DNA from: Candidatus Gastranaerophilales bacterium
GTDB lineage: Bacteria; Cyanobacteriota; Vampirovibrionia; Gastranaerophilales; Gastranaerophilaceae
Direction: 5' to 3'
Length of the DNA: 57,354 nucleotides
Assembly: GCA_944324165.1 (NCBI GenBank)
Contig: CALUVG010000014.1
Location: forward strand, 1 to 57,354
Below, piece after piece: positions 1 to 8,509 of this stretch. Numbering within the stretch: the stretch's first letter is position 1; each line of letters opens with the position of its first letter. Made by a program: the position numbers and the translations under genes. A model generated the notes under the pieces. It saw nothing but the letters and a program-made list of their open reading frames with translations, searched no databases and was not told the DNA's origin.

Positions 1-416
1 TGCATACTTGCCCAACAATAATTTAGTCTTGCATGAGGCTGAAACCCGCATGAATAGTGCATTTGCGGGGGGGGGGGGTATCTAACTTCAAGCCCCACAA
101 GGCTTTCACATACATCATTCAAAAATGTAACCGACTTAACGTCTTAGCGGATTTGCGTACGGATGTAGCGAACGAATGTGAGCAAATCCGGATAGCGAAC
201 GGAATGAGCCGGCTTGTGCGTAAGCACAATAGGCGAGACTCCGTGAGCGTGGAGCAAATCCAAGACACGTCTTATAGTCTTAACGTCTTTATTAACTCCT
301 TAGTGCCTTAGCAACTTAGCCCCCTAGTGCCTTTTCATAGTACTCATCCTTTTAACTTTTCCCTTACAAAAAATAATTTGTATAGCATTTCACTTACTGT
401 TTTTATTTCTTATTTG
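1..416. other. intergenic region upstream of lysS, no convincing gene
   Basis: I see no protein gene here. The stretch holds a run of 12 G at 67-78, an inverted pair CGGATTTGC/GCAAATCCG at 148-156 and 182-190, a third GCAAATCC at 253-260, a compact hairpin TTGTGC-GTAA-GCACAA at 214-229, and four 8-nt units beginning CTTAG or CCTAG at 299-330. A GTG-initiated frame at 57-311 is open but runs through these repeats, has no Shine-Dalgarno and does not look like a protein. The region may be a mosaic repeat element or an RNA structure; I do not recognise a family. Confidence 0.6.
148..330. repeat. cluster of short inverted and tandem repeats
   Basis: The 9-bp inverted repeat 148-156/182-190, the hairpin at 214-229 (6-bp perfect stem, GTAA loop) and the octamer series CTTAGTGC, CTTAGCAA, CTTAGCCC, CCTAGTGC at 299-330 lie close together. 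The series recalls the short tandemly repeated sequences of cyanobacterial intergenic DNA, but that link is inference. It is more G+C rich than its surroundings. Confidence 0.5.
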
Positions 417-425
417 TGCTATTAT
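417..425 (+). promoter_or_regulatory. extended -10 promoter of lysS
   Basis: TG-C-TATTAT at 417-425 is an extended -10. Transcription would start near 432, which excludes an ATG at 430 as start and supports initiation at 463. I see no clear -35 box. Confidence 0.5.
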
Positions 426-462
426 ATTCATGAAAGATTACACTAACATAAGGAAGTTAAAA

Positions 463-1959
463 ATGACACAACTTACACGTGAAGCTGGTTCCGCTATTGA
501 ACAAATCCGCCAAACTCGTATACAAAAACTCGCTGATTTGGCTGATAAAGGAGTTAATCCGTATCCTTATACGTTTGACAAAACAGCGTCAGCAAAAGAA
601 TTACAAGAAAGATATAAAGACCTGCCTGCAGGTGAAGAAACAACCGATGTTTATTCTGTTGCAGGTCGCGTTATGGCTATTCGTAACACAGGTATGTTTA
701 TTGACTTAATGGATGATACAGGTAAAATTCAAATTTTTTCTCACAAAGAAAATTTGCCTGAAGAACAATTGAAAATTCTTAAACTTGTTGATATCGGCGA
801 TATCGTTGGTTTCACAGGGTCAATAAGAAGAACTCCTCGCGGAGAATTATCTATCAAGTCAACGGATTTGAAATTATTATCAAAAGCACTTCTGCCTTTG
901 CCTGAAAAACACCACGGGTTAACAGATGTTGAAATTCGCTATCGCCAAAGATATGTTGATTTGATTGTTAATGAAGATGTTCGCGATACTTTCCGCAAAA
1001 GAAGTCTAATTATTCAAAAAATCAGAGAATATCTTGCTAAAGAAGGATATTTAGAAGTCGAAACACCTATTTTGCAAACCATGGCGTCAGGTGCTAATGC
1101 AAGACCTTTTACAACGCATCATAATGCATTAGAAATGGATTTGACACTCAGAATTGCTCTTGAGTTATATTTAAAACGATTAATAGTCGGCGGCGTTTCC
1201 GAAAGAGTTTATGAAATAGGTAAATGTTTCCGCAACGAAGGTATAGACACGCGTCACAATCCTGAGTTTACAATGATTGAATTGTATCAGGCTTATGCCG
1301 ATTACAATGATATGATGACATTGACTGAAAACATGGTTGCATATGTTGCGCAAGAAGTGCTCGGTACAATGAAAATTCAGTATGGAGAACACGAAATTGA
1401 TTTAACTCCTCCATGGGACAGAAAAACAATGCTTGGGTCAATCAAAGAAGCAACAGGGGTTGATTTTCTTGAAATTTACAGCGCAAAACAAGCTATAGAA
1501 ACGGCCAGACGTCTCCATGTTCCAGTAGAAGATAACATGAACTGGGGACAGGTTGTTGAGGCTGTATTTGAAGAAAAAATTGAACCGGGTTTAATTCAGC
1601 CTTGCCACATTATCGACTATCCGCGTGAAATTTCTCCACTGGCTAAAGTTCATAGAGAAAATGACCGTTTGACCGAACGCTTTGAAACTCGTGTTAATGG
1701 CTGGGAAATTGCAAATGCATTCTCAGAATTAACTGATCCGATTGATCAAAGAATGAGATTTGAAGCTCAGGCTAAAGCAAAAGCTGAAGGTGACGAAGAA
1801 GCAATGGATATTGATGAAGACTTTATCAATGCTTTAGAATACGGTATGCCTCCTACAGGCGGCATGGGGATGGGAATTGACCGGCTTGTTATGTTATTAA
1901 CAAATTCACCGTCTATAAGAGATGTTATAGCATTCCCGACAATGAGAAACAAAGACTAA
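463..1959 (+). CDS. lysS: lysyl-tRNA synthetase, class II
   Basis: This cytoplasmic enzyme charges tRNA-Lys with lysine using ATP. The 498-residue product has the family's full length. It has an N-terminal OB-fold anticodon-binding region (VAGRVMAIRNTGMFIDL) followed by the class II core: motif 1 around RYRQRYVDLIVNEDVR, motif 2 CFRNEGIDTRHNPEFTM, and motif 3 GMGMGIDRLVMLLTNSPSIR near the C-terminus. I chose ATG 463 because AGGAAG lies about 7 nt upstream; an in-frame ATG at 430 lies in front of the expected transcription start. The gene is monocistronic, with a strong terminator directly after the stop. It is an ordinary housekeeping gene. Confidence 0.97.
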   Translation: MTQLTREAGSAIEQIRQTRIQKLADLADKGVNPYPYTFDKTASAKELQERYKDLPAGEETTDVYSVAGRVMAIRNTGMFIDLMDDTGKIQIFSHKENLPEEQLKILKLVDIGDIVGFTGSIRRTPRGELSIKSTDLKLLSKALLPLPEKHHGLTDVEIRYRQRYVDLIVNEDVRDTFRKRSLIIQKIREYLAKEGYLEVETPILQTMASGANARPFTTHHNALEMDLTLRIALELYLKRLIVGGVSERVYEIGKCFRNEGIDTRHNPEFTMIELYQAYADYNDMMTLTENMVAYVAQEVLGTMKIQYGEHEIDLTPPWDRKTMLGSIKEATGVDFLEIYSAKQAIETARRLHVPVEDNMNWGQVVEAVFEEKIEPGLIQPCHIIDYPREISPLAKVHRENDRLTERFETRVNGWEIANAFSELTDPIDQRMRFEAQAKAKAEGDEEAMDIDEDFINALEYGMPPTGGMGMGIDRLVMLLTNSPSIRDVIAFPTMRNKD

Positions 1960-1964
1960 TAATA

Positions 1965-1993
1965 GGGCGCGGCTTAAAGCCGCGCCCCCTTTA
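1965..1993 (+). terminator. intrinsic terminator after lysS
   Basis: A perfect 9-bp G+C-rich stem, GGGCGCGGC-TTAAA-GCCGCGCCC at 1965-1987, is followed by CCTTT. Confidence 0.85.
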
Positions 1994-2030
1994 ACTTTAA
2001 CTAATACCGTATTCCCTTTTAATCCAATTG

Positions 2031-2039
2031 TGTTATAAT
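2031..2039 (+). promoter_or_regulatory. extended -10 six nt before the TPR gene start
   Basis: TG-T-TATAAT lies at 2031-2039 and the ATG begins at 2046, leaving 6 nt. Transcription would start at or next to the A of the start codon, so the mRNA is probably leaderless. No Shine-Dalgarno is present. Confidence 0.6.
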
Positions 2040-2045
2040 TACATT

Positions 2046-2957
2046 ATGAAAAAATTATTAATTGCAGGTTTATTTTTATCAATAACTTTTTTACCTTGCC
2101 AGGCTGATGATATTACAGAGGATTTTCTTGATATAGCAGCGGATTATTGTGTACAGGGGAATTATACCGAGGCTGTTAATTATGTAGATAAGGCTATTGC
2201 GCATGAACCTGACAATCCTGATTTAGTAACAATAAAAGAAGGCATTTATCGTATTCAAAATCCTACAGCACAATCTTACTTAAATCTAAACAATCCACAG
2301 ATAAAAACAGCTGAAGAGTTTCGTAAAGCAGGTAATGAAAACAAAGAATTACAGGCTCTATTAGCAGGATCACAAGCCCAAAATCCATGGGCAACATATT
2401 ATCTTGCTGAATTTTATCGTAAGAAAAAAGATTTTAATACGGCATTGAATTATTATGATAAAACTCTTGAATTAAAAGAGGGATTTGCTCAGTGTTATCT
2501 GGGGATTACATTAACATTGATGGAAATGAACAACTATGAAGCGGCAATGAATGCTATTGCTTATTATCTTGACAGATGTCCGAAATCAGATTTGGGATAT
2601 GCACTGCGTGCAGAAATTAATCTTCATTTGAAAAATTATGTTAACGCCGAAGCCGACATAATTACAGCATTATCTATATCTAATGATATTGATTATCAGC
2701 TTTTGGAGGGCAAAATACTTTACTATCGCGGCAGTTATAAAACAGCTAAAGAAAAACTGGAAAAATTAACTCCATATATTAAAACAGCAGAGTTATATAA
2801 ATATATCGGACTATCTTATTACCAGTTGAAAGATTACAACAATGCGTTATTGAATTTAAACAATTCAATCATCCTCTCTGATGACGACATAGAAGTTAAA
2901 AATAAATATAATGAAGTAAAAGACAAGTTAACAAATGGAACTCAAAATAATGGCTAG
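2046..2957 (+). CDS. exported TPR-repeat protein
   Basis: The 303-residue protein starts with a signal peptide (MKKLLIAGLFLSITFLPCQA) and continues as tetratricopeptide repeats, visible in segments such as YYLAEFYRKKKDFNTALNYY, YVNAEADIITALSIS and YKYIGLSYYQLKDYNNALLN. TPR arrays are protein-protein scaffolds; the partner is not known. It is probably periplasmic or surface-attached. I chose ATG 2046 because it gives the clean signal peptide and lies 6 nt behind a TATAAT box. It heads an apparent operon with a membrane phosphoesterase, an MBL-fold hydrolase and a second TPR protein. Its end overlaps the first possible start of the next gene. Confidence 0.85.
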   Translation: MKKLLIAGLFLSITFLPCQADDITEDFLDIAADYCVQGNYTEAVNYVDKAIAHEPDNPDLVTIKEGIYRIQNPTAQSYLNLNNPQIKTAEEFRKAGNENKELQALLAGSQAQNPWATYYLAEFYRKKKDFNTALNYYDKTLELKEGFAQCYLGITLTLMEMNNYEAAMNAIAYYLDRCPKSDLGYALRAEINLHLKNYVNAEADIITALSISNDIDYQLLEGKILYYRGSYKTAKEKLEKLTPYIKTAELYKYIGLSYYQLKDYNNALLNLNNSIILSDDDIEVKNKYNEVKDKLTNGTQNNG

Positions 2958-3927
2958 AAGAAAATATAAAAAGACTGAAAGTACTGCAACCAGAATTAAA
3001 AACTGGACTATATCAATAGCACTTGCTGTCATAATGTTCTGCGGATTACAAAGTTACAGCGCGTCCAGTCTGAAATTTGCACAGGTAAGTGATGTGCATT
3101 TTTCTACAGGAAATGCCAATACAACATATAAACTTACCGGCGAATCCTCAAAATTGTTAGATGATGCCATAGAGCAAATTAACGAAACTCCGAACATAAA
3201 TTTTGTTATGTTTACCGGTGACCAAATTGATAAGTCATTTGAAAAAGAATTATCTGCATTTCTGCCGCATGCCGAAAAACTAGCGTATCCGTGGTATGTA
3301 GTTTTTGGCAATCATGATACCTGTATTGGCGGATATCTTACGCCGGATGTTTATTTAAGTCTTGTAAGAGCTCATAATACCAACTTCACTTTTACAACAC
3401 CTTATTATTCATTTGTTCCGCAGAAAGGATACAAAGTGATTGTACTTGATACAATAATCCGTGATAGAATTACTGCCACAGGTGAAATTAATAAAGAACA
3501 ACTTAAATGGCTTGATGAACAGATAAAAACTTCACCTAAAGATACAATACTGATTTTTATGCATGTTCCTATAGTTGAACCATATAACAGCCCGAGTCAT
3601 AAATTACTTAACGCTGATGAGGTGGAAAGTGTGTTGACAAAATATAAAAATCCAATTGCCGTGTTCCAGGGACATTATCATGGTGCAAAAATATCGCAAA
3701 AAGATAATATTCTGTATGTCAGCACTCCGGCATTGGTCAGCTATCCAAATGCATTTAGAATCATTAATGTAACTAATTACCGTAAACGTGTAGTTTTTGA
3801 TATAAAAACAAAAGAAACACGTTTGCAAAATTTACAAAAACTTGCTAAAATTTTAGTATTTGGTACAACTATTTATTCCGGTGAGCAACAAGATCAGAAT
3901 GGAATTTATGTAATTAAGAAAAAATAG
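2950..3927 (+). CDS. membrane-anchored calcineurin-like metallophosphoesterase
   Basis: The five blocks of the calcineurin-like phosphoesterase fold are visible in order: DVHF (DxH), FTGDQID (GDxxD), FGNHD (GNHD), MHVPI and GHYHG (GHxH). These bind a two-metal centre that hydrolyses phosphate esters. The substrate cannot be told from sequence. One hydrophobic stretch near the N-terminus (SIALAVIMFCGLQSYSA) looks like an uncleaved anchor or signal peptide, placing the enzyme outside the cytoplasm. Two in-frame ATGs, 2935 and 2950, are possible and neither has a strong ribosome-binding site; I prefer 2950 (MARRKYKK) with GGAA upstream. It overlaps the preceding TPR gene end and is followed closely by an MBL-fold gene. 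Confidence 0.88.
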   Translation: MARRKYKKTESTATRIKNWTISIALAVIMFCGLQSYSASSLKFAQVSDVHFSTGNANTTYKLTGESSKLLDDAIEQINETPNINFVMFTGDQIDKSFEKELSAFLPHAEKLAYPWYVVFGNHDTCIGGYLTPDVYLSLVRAHNTNFTFTTPYYSFVPQKGYKVIVLDTIIRDRITATGEINKEQLKWLDEQIKTSPKDTILIFMHVPIVEPYNSPSHKLLNADEVESVLTKYKNPIAVFQGHYHGAKISQKDNILYVSTPALVSYPNAFRIINVTNYRKRVVFDIKTKETRLQNLQKLAKILVFGTTIYSGEQQDQNGIYVIKKK

Positions 3928-3950
3928 AATAATGAAGACAGAGGTTGAGT

Positions 3951-4877
3951 ATGAGTGATTTTAAAATAAAATTCAGAGGCGTTAGAGGCAGCTATCCTAT
4001 TGCGAATGGTAATTATCTGCAATATGGCGGCAATACCTCCTGTGTTGAAGTCAATGTAAACGGTCATCTTATAATACTTGATGCAGGAACCGGACTTATT
4101 GATGTAGGAAATGATCTTATGGAAAAATACATTTCGTCAGGACTTACACCGGAAGAAAGAGTGCCAATTCATGCTACTGTCCTAATTTCGCATATACATC
4201 AAGATCATATCCAAGGATTTACATTTTTTAGACCACTGCATATTCCGACAAGCCAGATCAATGTATTTGGCAATGTAAGCTATGACGAAACACTTTCTGA
4301 TGAATTGGCACATTTACTGTTTGGAAAATCATTCCCGCTTGATCTTGGCGATATAGCAGGGAATTTAAATATTACGGATATAACTGATACTGATGGAATT
4401 ATATTACGCCACGGCTGTGACCCTATTATAAAACGAATAGAACGCGATGATGATAAAATACCACAGAATGAAGATGTTTTAATTACCTGTTACCGTTCAT
4501 ATGCACATCCGCAAGAAGGCGTTATTATCTACAAAATTGCATACAAAGATAAAACTCTTGTTTATGCAACGGATAAAGAAAGTTATCTCGGCGGAGACAA
4601 AAAACTCGCAAATTTTGCACGCGGCTGCAATATTATAATTCATGATGCTCAATATACGACCGAAGATTATCTTAATCCTTTTGTACCAAAACAAGGATAC
4701 GGACATTCAACATTTGATATGGCTATTGAATGCCAAAAACAAGTAGGGGCTGAAAAACTTATTTTCTTCCATTTCGATCCAACATATGATGACAACAAGT
4801 TAAATATCATTAAAGAACATTATAGTGCACTGGAAAATGTTCAGCTTGCCTATGAAGGTTTGGAAATAGAATTATAG
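3951..4877 (+). CDS. MBL-fold metallo-hydrolase
   Basis: The 308-residue protein has the metallo-beta-lactamase fold signature HIHQDH (HxHxDH) after LDAGTG, then YATDKE, HDAQY, GYGHST and HFDP as later metal or active-site positions. The start FRGVRGSYP...YGGNTSC is typical of the branch related to cyclic-nucleotide phosphodiesterases and RNase Z-like hydrolases; the substrate is not predictable. It has no signal peptide, so it is cytoplasmic. I start it at ATG 3951, with AGAGG 6 nt upstream, rather than the TTG 6 nt earlier. It is the third gene of the TPR/phosphoesterase operon. Confidence 0.85.
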   Translation: MSDFKIKFRGVRGSYPIANGNYLQYGGNTSCVEVNVNGHLIILDAGTGLIDVGNDLMEKYISSGLTPEERVPIHATVLISHIHQDHIQGFTFFRPLHIPTSQINVFGNVSYDETLSDELAHLLFGKSFPLDLGDIAGNLNITDITDTDGIILRHGCDPIIKRIERDDDKIPQNEDVLITCYRSYAHPQEGVIIYKIAYKDKTLVYATDKESYLGGDKKLANFARGCNIIIHDAQYTTEDYLNPFVPKQGYGHSTFDMAIECQKQVGAEKLIFFHFDPTYDDNKLNIIKEHYSALENVQLAYEGLEIEL

Positions 4878-4915
4878 AAAAGTTGAATAATTATAATTCC
4901 GAAATGGTAAAAGTT

Positions 4916-5485
4916 ATGAAAAAGTTTCTAATACTAGCATTAATATTTGTGTCGCTGACTGCATCCGGATACAGAAAACCTGATATCTATGTTATTGATG
5001 CTCACAAAAATGGTGCCAAACATAATGATTGGGGGCTGAGATATTTAAATGAAAAATGTTATTATGCCGCAATTCAGGAGTTCAAAATAGCAATTAGTTT
5101 AAATCCGGATACTCAAGCAACCTCTACTTATTACAATAATCTGGGTGAAACTTATATGATTATAGGATATCCGGACTGGGCACAGGATTGTTTTGAACGT
5201 GCAATTACGCAGTATAGTTTAAATTTTAAATATTATCAAAATCTGGCAAAATGTCTTAAAGCCCGCGGACTTTTACAAGTAAAAATACAGGAATACAGTC
5301 AGGATGGATCACCGTTAAATAAAGTAATGCTAGGTTTATTGTATGTAGAAAGCGGAGATGTACGCAGGGGGGTAATTATTCTGGATGAGTTTGCAATGTC
5401 TGAACCGGATTTAGTTATTACAGTTGCCGTAAAAGCTTATATTAAAGAACTGGTAAATCAGATTAATAATACTCAAGCGTTATGA
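4916..5485 (+). CDS. exported TPR-repeat protein
   Basis: This is a 189-residue protein with an N-terminal signal peptide (MKKFLILALIFVSLTASGY) and two to three TPR-like helical pairs (LRYLNEKCYYAAIQEFKIAI, YYNNLGETYMIIGYPDWAQ). It ends the operon that began with another exported TPR protein, suggesting the two form an envelope scaffold around the phosphoesterase. The start is uncertain: ATG 4904 and TTG 4883 are in frame upstream. I chose 4916 because it gives the cleanest signal peptide. A bidirectional terminator follows the stop. Confidence 0.75.
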   Translation: MKKFLILALIFVSLTASGYRKPDIYVIDAHKNGAKHNDWGLRYLNEKCYYAAIQEFKIAISLNPDTQATSTYYNNLGETYMIIGYPDWAQDCFERAITQYSLNFKYYQNLAKCLKARGLLQVKIQEYSQDGSPLNKVMLGLLYVESGDVRRGVIILDEFAMSEPDLVITVAVKAYIKELVNQINNTQAL

Positions 5486-5522
5486 TATTTTTATCCATTC
5501 TAACAAATATTTTTAACAATAA

Positions 5523-5559
5523 AAAACGAATCGTTATTTTATTGTTAACGATTCGTTTT
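5523..5559. terminator. bidirectional terminator between convergent genes
   Basis: A perfect 13-bp inverted repeat (AAAACGAATCGTT at 5523-5535 and its complement at 5547-5559) has A and T tracts on both sides. It can end both the TPR operon and the HEAT-repeat gene. Confidence 0.85.
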
Positions 5560-5595
5560 AAAGAGTTATCTAGCATAACAAAGAAAGAACAAATT

Positions 5596-6453
5596 CTAGA
5601 AAGTTGTAGCCGGTTTTTTCTGAGCAGTAGCCCCAGGGATAGATTGCCAGTTAGCGGCCATAATTTTCTTAAATGATTTCAAGGCTGTATCTTCCAATTC
5701 GCCAAGTTCTTCAGCTTCCATAATCAGTTCTCTTAAAGGAAGTAGTGCTCTCTGGTCGCGAAGTACTCCAAGTGCAGCAGCTGCTCCGGCTCTGACTAAT
5801 TCATTTTCTGAACGGTTTTTCATAACGTCAATAAGTGCCGGCACAGCTCTTGTATCGTTTAATTTACCAAGAGAAGTTACCGCATAAATTCTAACGTTAA
5901 CCCATTCGTCATACAACATATTAATAACTTTTTCAACAGCTTTCTTATTACCTATTTCACCTAATGCTCTTGTAGCATCGCAGCGTACATTAACTTTTTC
6001 GTGGTCTAAAGATGCAATTAAAGCGTCAGTTGCAACATCACCAATTTCAATTAGTGCATCAGTTGCAGTGATACAAACCTGTGGGTTTTCATCATTGAGT
6101 GCTTCAACAAGCGGTTCAACAACAATTTCACCGCCAAGACGTCCTAATGCGCGTGCTGCGCGAACTCTTACATCAACATTACGGTCTTCACGTAAAGATT
6201 CAATCAGATGAACGGTTGCTTTTGAATCACCGAGTTCTCCAAGTGCTCTAGCTGCATAAAGACGAACTGAACCGTTTTTATCATGTTTAAGAACATCAAT
6301 TAACGGTTCAACAGCTTTAGAATCGCCCATTTCACCTAATACACGGGCTGCATTGTATCTTACTTTTTCTGAATTGCTTGTTTTTAAATCCATTAGTAAT
6401 TCGTCAAATGATTTTTTGACCTGTTTCTTTTTGCTGTTTACACTAATTGTCAT
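5596..6453 (-). CDS. HEAT-repeat (PBS-lyase type) protein
   Basis: The 285-residue protein is almost wholly built from about eight HEAT-like repeats of roughly 31 residues with the recurring core VR.YAARALGELGDSKAVEPL. This repeat type is known from phycobilisome lyases (CpcE/CpcF) and many scaffold proteins; no photosynthesis gene is near, so a chromophore-lyase role is unlikely. It is probably a cytoplasmic protein-interaction scaffold. GGAGG lies about 6 nt before the ATG. It is transcribed alone, convergent to the TPR operon. Confidence 0.85.
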   Translation of the reverse strand: MTISVNSKKKQVKKSFDELLMDLKTSNSEKVRYNAARVLGEMGDSKAVEPLIDVLKHDKNGSVRLYAARALGELGDSKATVHLIESLREDRNVDVRVRAARALGRLGGEIVVEPLVEALNDENPQVCITATDALIEIGDVATDALIASLDHEKVNVRCDATRALGEIGNKKAVEKVINMLYDEWVNVRIYAVTSLGKLNDTRAVPALIDVMKNRSENELVRAGAAAALGVLRDQRALLPLRELIMEAEELGELEDTALKSFKKIMAANWQSIPGATAQKKPATTF

Positions 6454-6792
6454 TATTTTCCTCCGACACTACACAATAAAATATTCTAACATTACACTAC
6501 TTATGTATATAATAAAAATATTTGGAATAAATTATTGTCTCTTTACCTACTTTTTATGAATTTTTTGTTACAATTAAAATTCCTTTAGTGATATTGCCTT
6601 ATAAAGTATTTTCTCTATTGACTATTTAACTTAAAAGGGTAATTTAAACACTTTATACTATAACTATAGCATATTTTTTTTATCTTGTCTTGCACTGAAT
6701 GGATTATTTGTATAATTTAAATGTTTGTTTAATTAAATATAAAGGTGTTTCAAATATAGCATAGGCATTTCTGTAATAAAACTTAATATATA
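6454..6792. other. A+T-rich intergenic region, no gene seen
   Basis: This stretch lies upstream of the HEAT gene and downstream of the kinase gene. I see no open frame of note, no RNA gene and no strong hairpin. A direct repeat ACACTAC occurs twice within the first 50 nt upstream of the HEAT gene and might be regulatory, but the support is weak. Confidence 0.5.
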
Positions 6793-8454
6793 CTACTTAC
6801 CATGGATAGTAATAATAAACTCGCTGCCTTTGCCTACTTCACTATTTACGCAGATTTCACCCTCATGCTTTTCTATTATTTTTGTGCAAATAGCTAATCC
6901 CAATCCGGTACCTACGCCTACACCTTTTGTTGTATATCCGGCTGTAAATATCTTGTTAAGCTGGTTTGCCGGTATTCCTTTTCCTGTATCTTTTATCTTT
7001 ACAATTAGTTTATTATCTGTAAATTCAGTACTGATTGTAATTGTTCCTTCACCGTCTATCGCCTGACATGCATTGATTAATATATTGGTAAAAACTTGGT
7101 TAAGCATGTTTGGAAAGCATTTAATAGCGGGTATTTCACCATAATTTTTTATTATTTTAATTCTGTTTTTTGTCTCATGTCTTATCAAATCCAGAGTCAA
7201 ATCCAGCTCTTTATTTATATTGGCTTCCTGAAGTTCTGCCTCATCAAGGCGAACAAATTTTTTCAATGAGGTTACGATATTACTAATTCTTTGAATTGCC
7301 TCTCTATCAATATCATTTAATTCTTTGAGCATGTCATGCAATTCGCTGTCCTGTATTTGTACAAGCAGCTTTGCGGCTATTGCATTGTTAGACTTAATTG
7401 AGGCTGTTGGAGTATTTATCTCATGTGCAACCCCTGCTACAAGCTGCCCGAGGGATGCCATTTTTTCTGAATTTATGAGTTGAATTTGAGTTTCCTTTAA
7501 CTCTTTCAAAGTATGTTTCAACTCATTAACTGTTTTTAAGTTTTTGTTATACAACTCAGCTCTGGTAATTGCGTTTGAAAGCTGCGCTGATATTGCTTCT
7601 AAAATCTCAAGCTCCTCGTTTAATTCACGTTTTTGTCTGCATAACAATACTATTATGCCTTTTAACTTTTGCATATGATAAACAGGAACAATTATTCTCA
7701 AAACAGACTGCTTAAACGGCTTTGCATTAATAAATTCACGCAAACAATTACTGACGGATATTTTCTTTTTTGTAATTCTTTCATATGTCAACTCATCAAG
7801 AACAAAAGTAGTCTCTGCGGGCAAATCATCCTTTTCTCCGTATATTTCCGAAATTGTAAACATGTTATTACTGAAACCTGCATAATAAGCGCGATATGCC
7901 CCAAACATCATAGCAAGCTCTTTAAGTGCTGATTGTAAAATTGTAGAGATATCCATAGATTCTCGTATGATATTTGAGACTTTATTAATCAATGCAATTC
8001 TTATTGCCTGCGACTGGGCTTTTTGTTTAATTTTCAACAGATCTTCATTTTCTTCTTCAAGAGATTTATATTGTTTTTTAAGTGCTGCGTTATCACGTTG
8101 AAAGCTTTGGCTTTCAATAGATGCTGTCACATCAGTAAGAAATATTATAGTATATTTTGATTTTTTTACGGCAGTTAAATCATAGAAGTTTGTTTTATTA
8201 TTATCAAAAGTAAATGATACAAAAGCAAAGAAATTTTCATCTGATGTAATTGCATGATAAATAGGCGAATAGGTTGCAATATTTTCACTATTCAAAGGGC
8301 ATATATCGAAATTCATGCCGTGAGATAATTTTTTCAGACCGGGGAAATTGCTGAATAATTTTTTAAACGTATTATTTTTATAAATAATCTCAGAGTGATT
8401 ATTTACGACAAACACTGCATCCCTAAATTGATTGAGAAAATCAAACTTCTTCAT
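6793..8454 (-). CDS. soluble PAS-GAF sensor histidine kinase
   Basis: The 553-residue protein has a PAS-like sensor domain (about 1-110), a coiled coil (about 115-150), a GAF domain (about 165-300), a second coiled coil, then HisKA with the phosphoacceptor H344 in GVAHEINTP, and a HATPase domain with N-box NACQAI and G-boxes DTGKGIP and GVGTGLGLAI. It lacks transmembrane segments, so it senses a cytoplasmic signal. No response regulator lies beside it, so it is an orphan kinase. No Shine-Dalgarno precedes the ATG; an extended -10 ends 6 nt upstream, pointing to a leaderless message. Confidence 0.92.
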   Translation of the reverse strand: MKKFDFLNQFRDAVFVVNNHSEIIYKNNTFKKLFSNFPGLKKLSHGMNFDICPLNSENIATYSPIYHAITSDENFFAFVSFTFDNNKTNFYDLTAVKKSKYTIIFLTDVTASIESQSFQRDNAALKKQYKSLEEENEDLLKIKQKAQSQAIRIALINKVSNIIRESMDISTILQSALKELAMMFGAYRAYYAGFSNNMFTISEIYGEKDDLPAETTFVLDELTYERITKKKISVSNCLREFINAKPFKQSVLRIIVPVYHMQKLKGIIVLLCRQKRELNEELEILEAISAQLSNAITRAELYNKNLKTVNELKHTLKELKETQIQLINSEKMASLGQLVAGVAHEINTPTASIKSNNAIAAKLLVQIQDSELHDMLKELNDIDREAIQRISNIVTSLKKFVRLDEAELQEANINKELDLTLDLIRHETKNRIKIIKNYGEIPAIKCFPNMLNQVFTNILINACQAIDGEGTITISTEFTDNKLIVKIKDTGKGIPANQLNKIFTAGYTTKGVGVGTGLGLAICTKIIEKHEGEICVNSEVGKGSEFIITIHGK

Positions 8455-8460
8455 GTTTAT

Positions 8461-8469
8461 ATTTTAGCA
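8461..8469 (-). promoter_or_regulatory. extended -10 six nt before the PAS-GAF kinase start
   Basis: On the minus strand TG-C-TAAAAT occupies 8469-8461, and 6 nt separate it from the ATG at 8454. The spacing matches the other putative leaderless genes of the window. Confidence 0.55.
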
Positions 8470-8509
8470 TAAAATTGCATTTTGCTGCCGAAGAATTTTA
8501 ATAAAAGAA

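Noticed and set aside
57-311. 84-codon open frame beginning at a GTG
   Set aside because: It runs through the G12 tract and repeats, has no ribosome-binding site and does not look like protein sequence.
5596-6453. Phycobilisome lyase (CpcE/CpcF)
   Set aside because: Only the HEAT-repeat fold is shared; no phycobilisome genes are in view.
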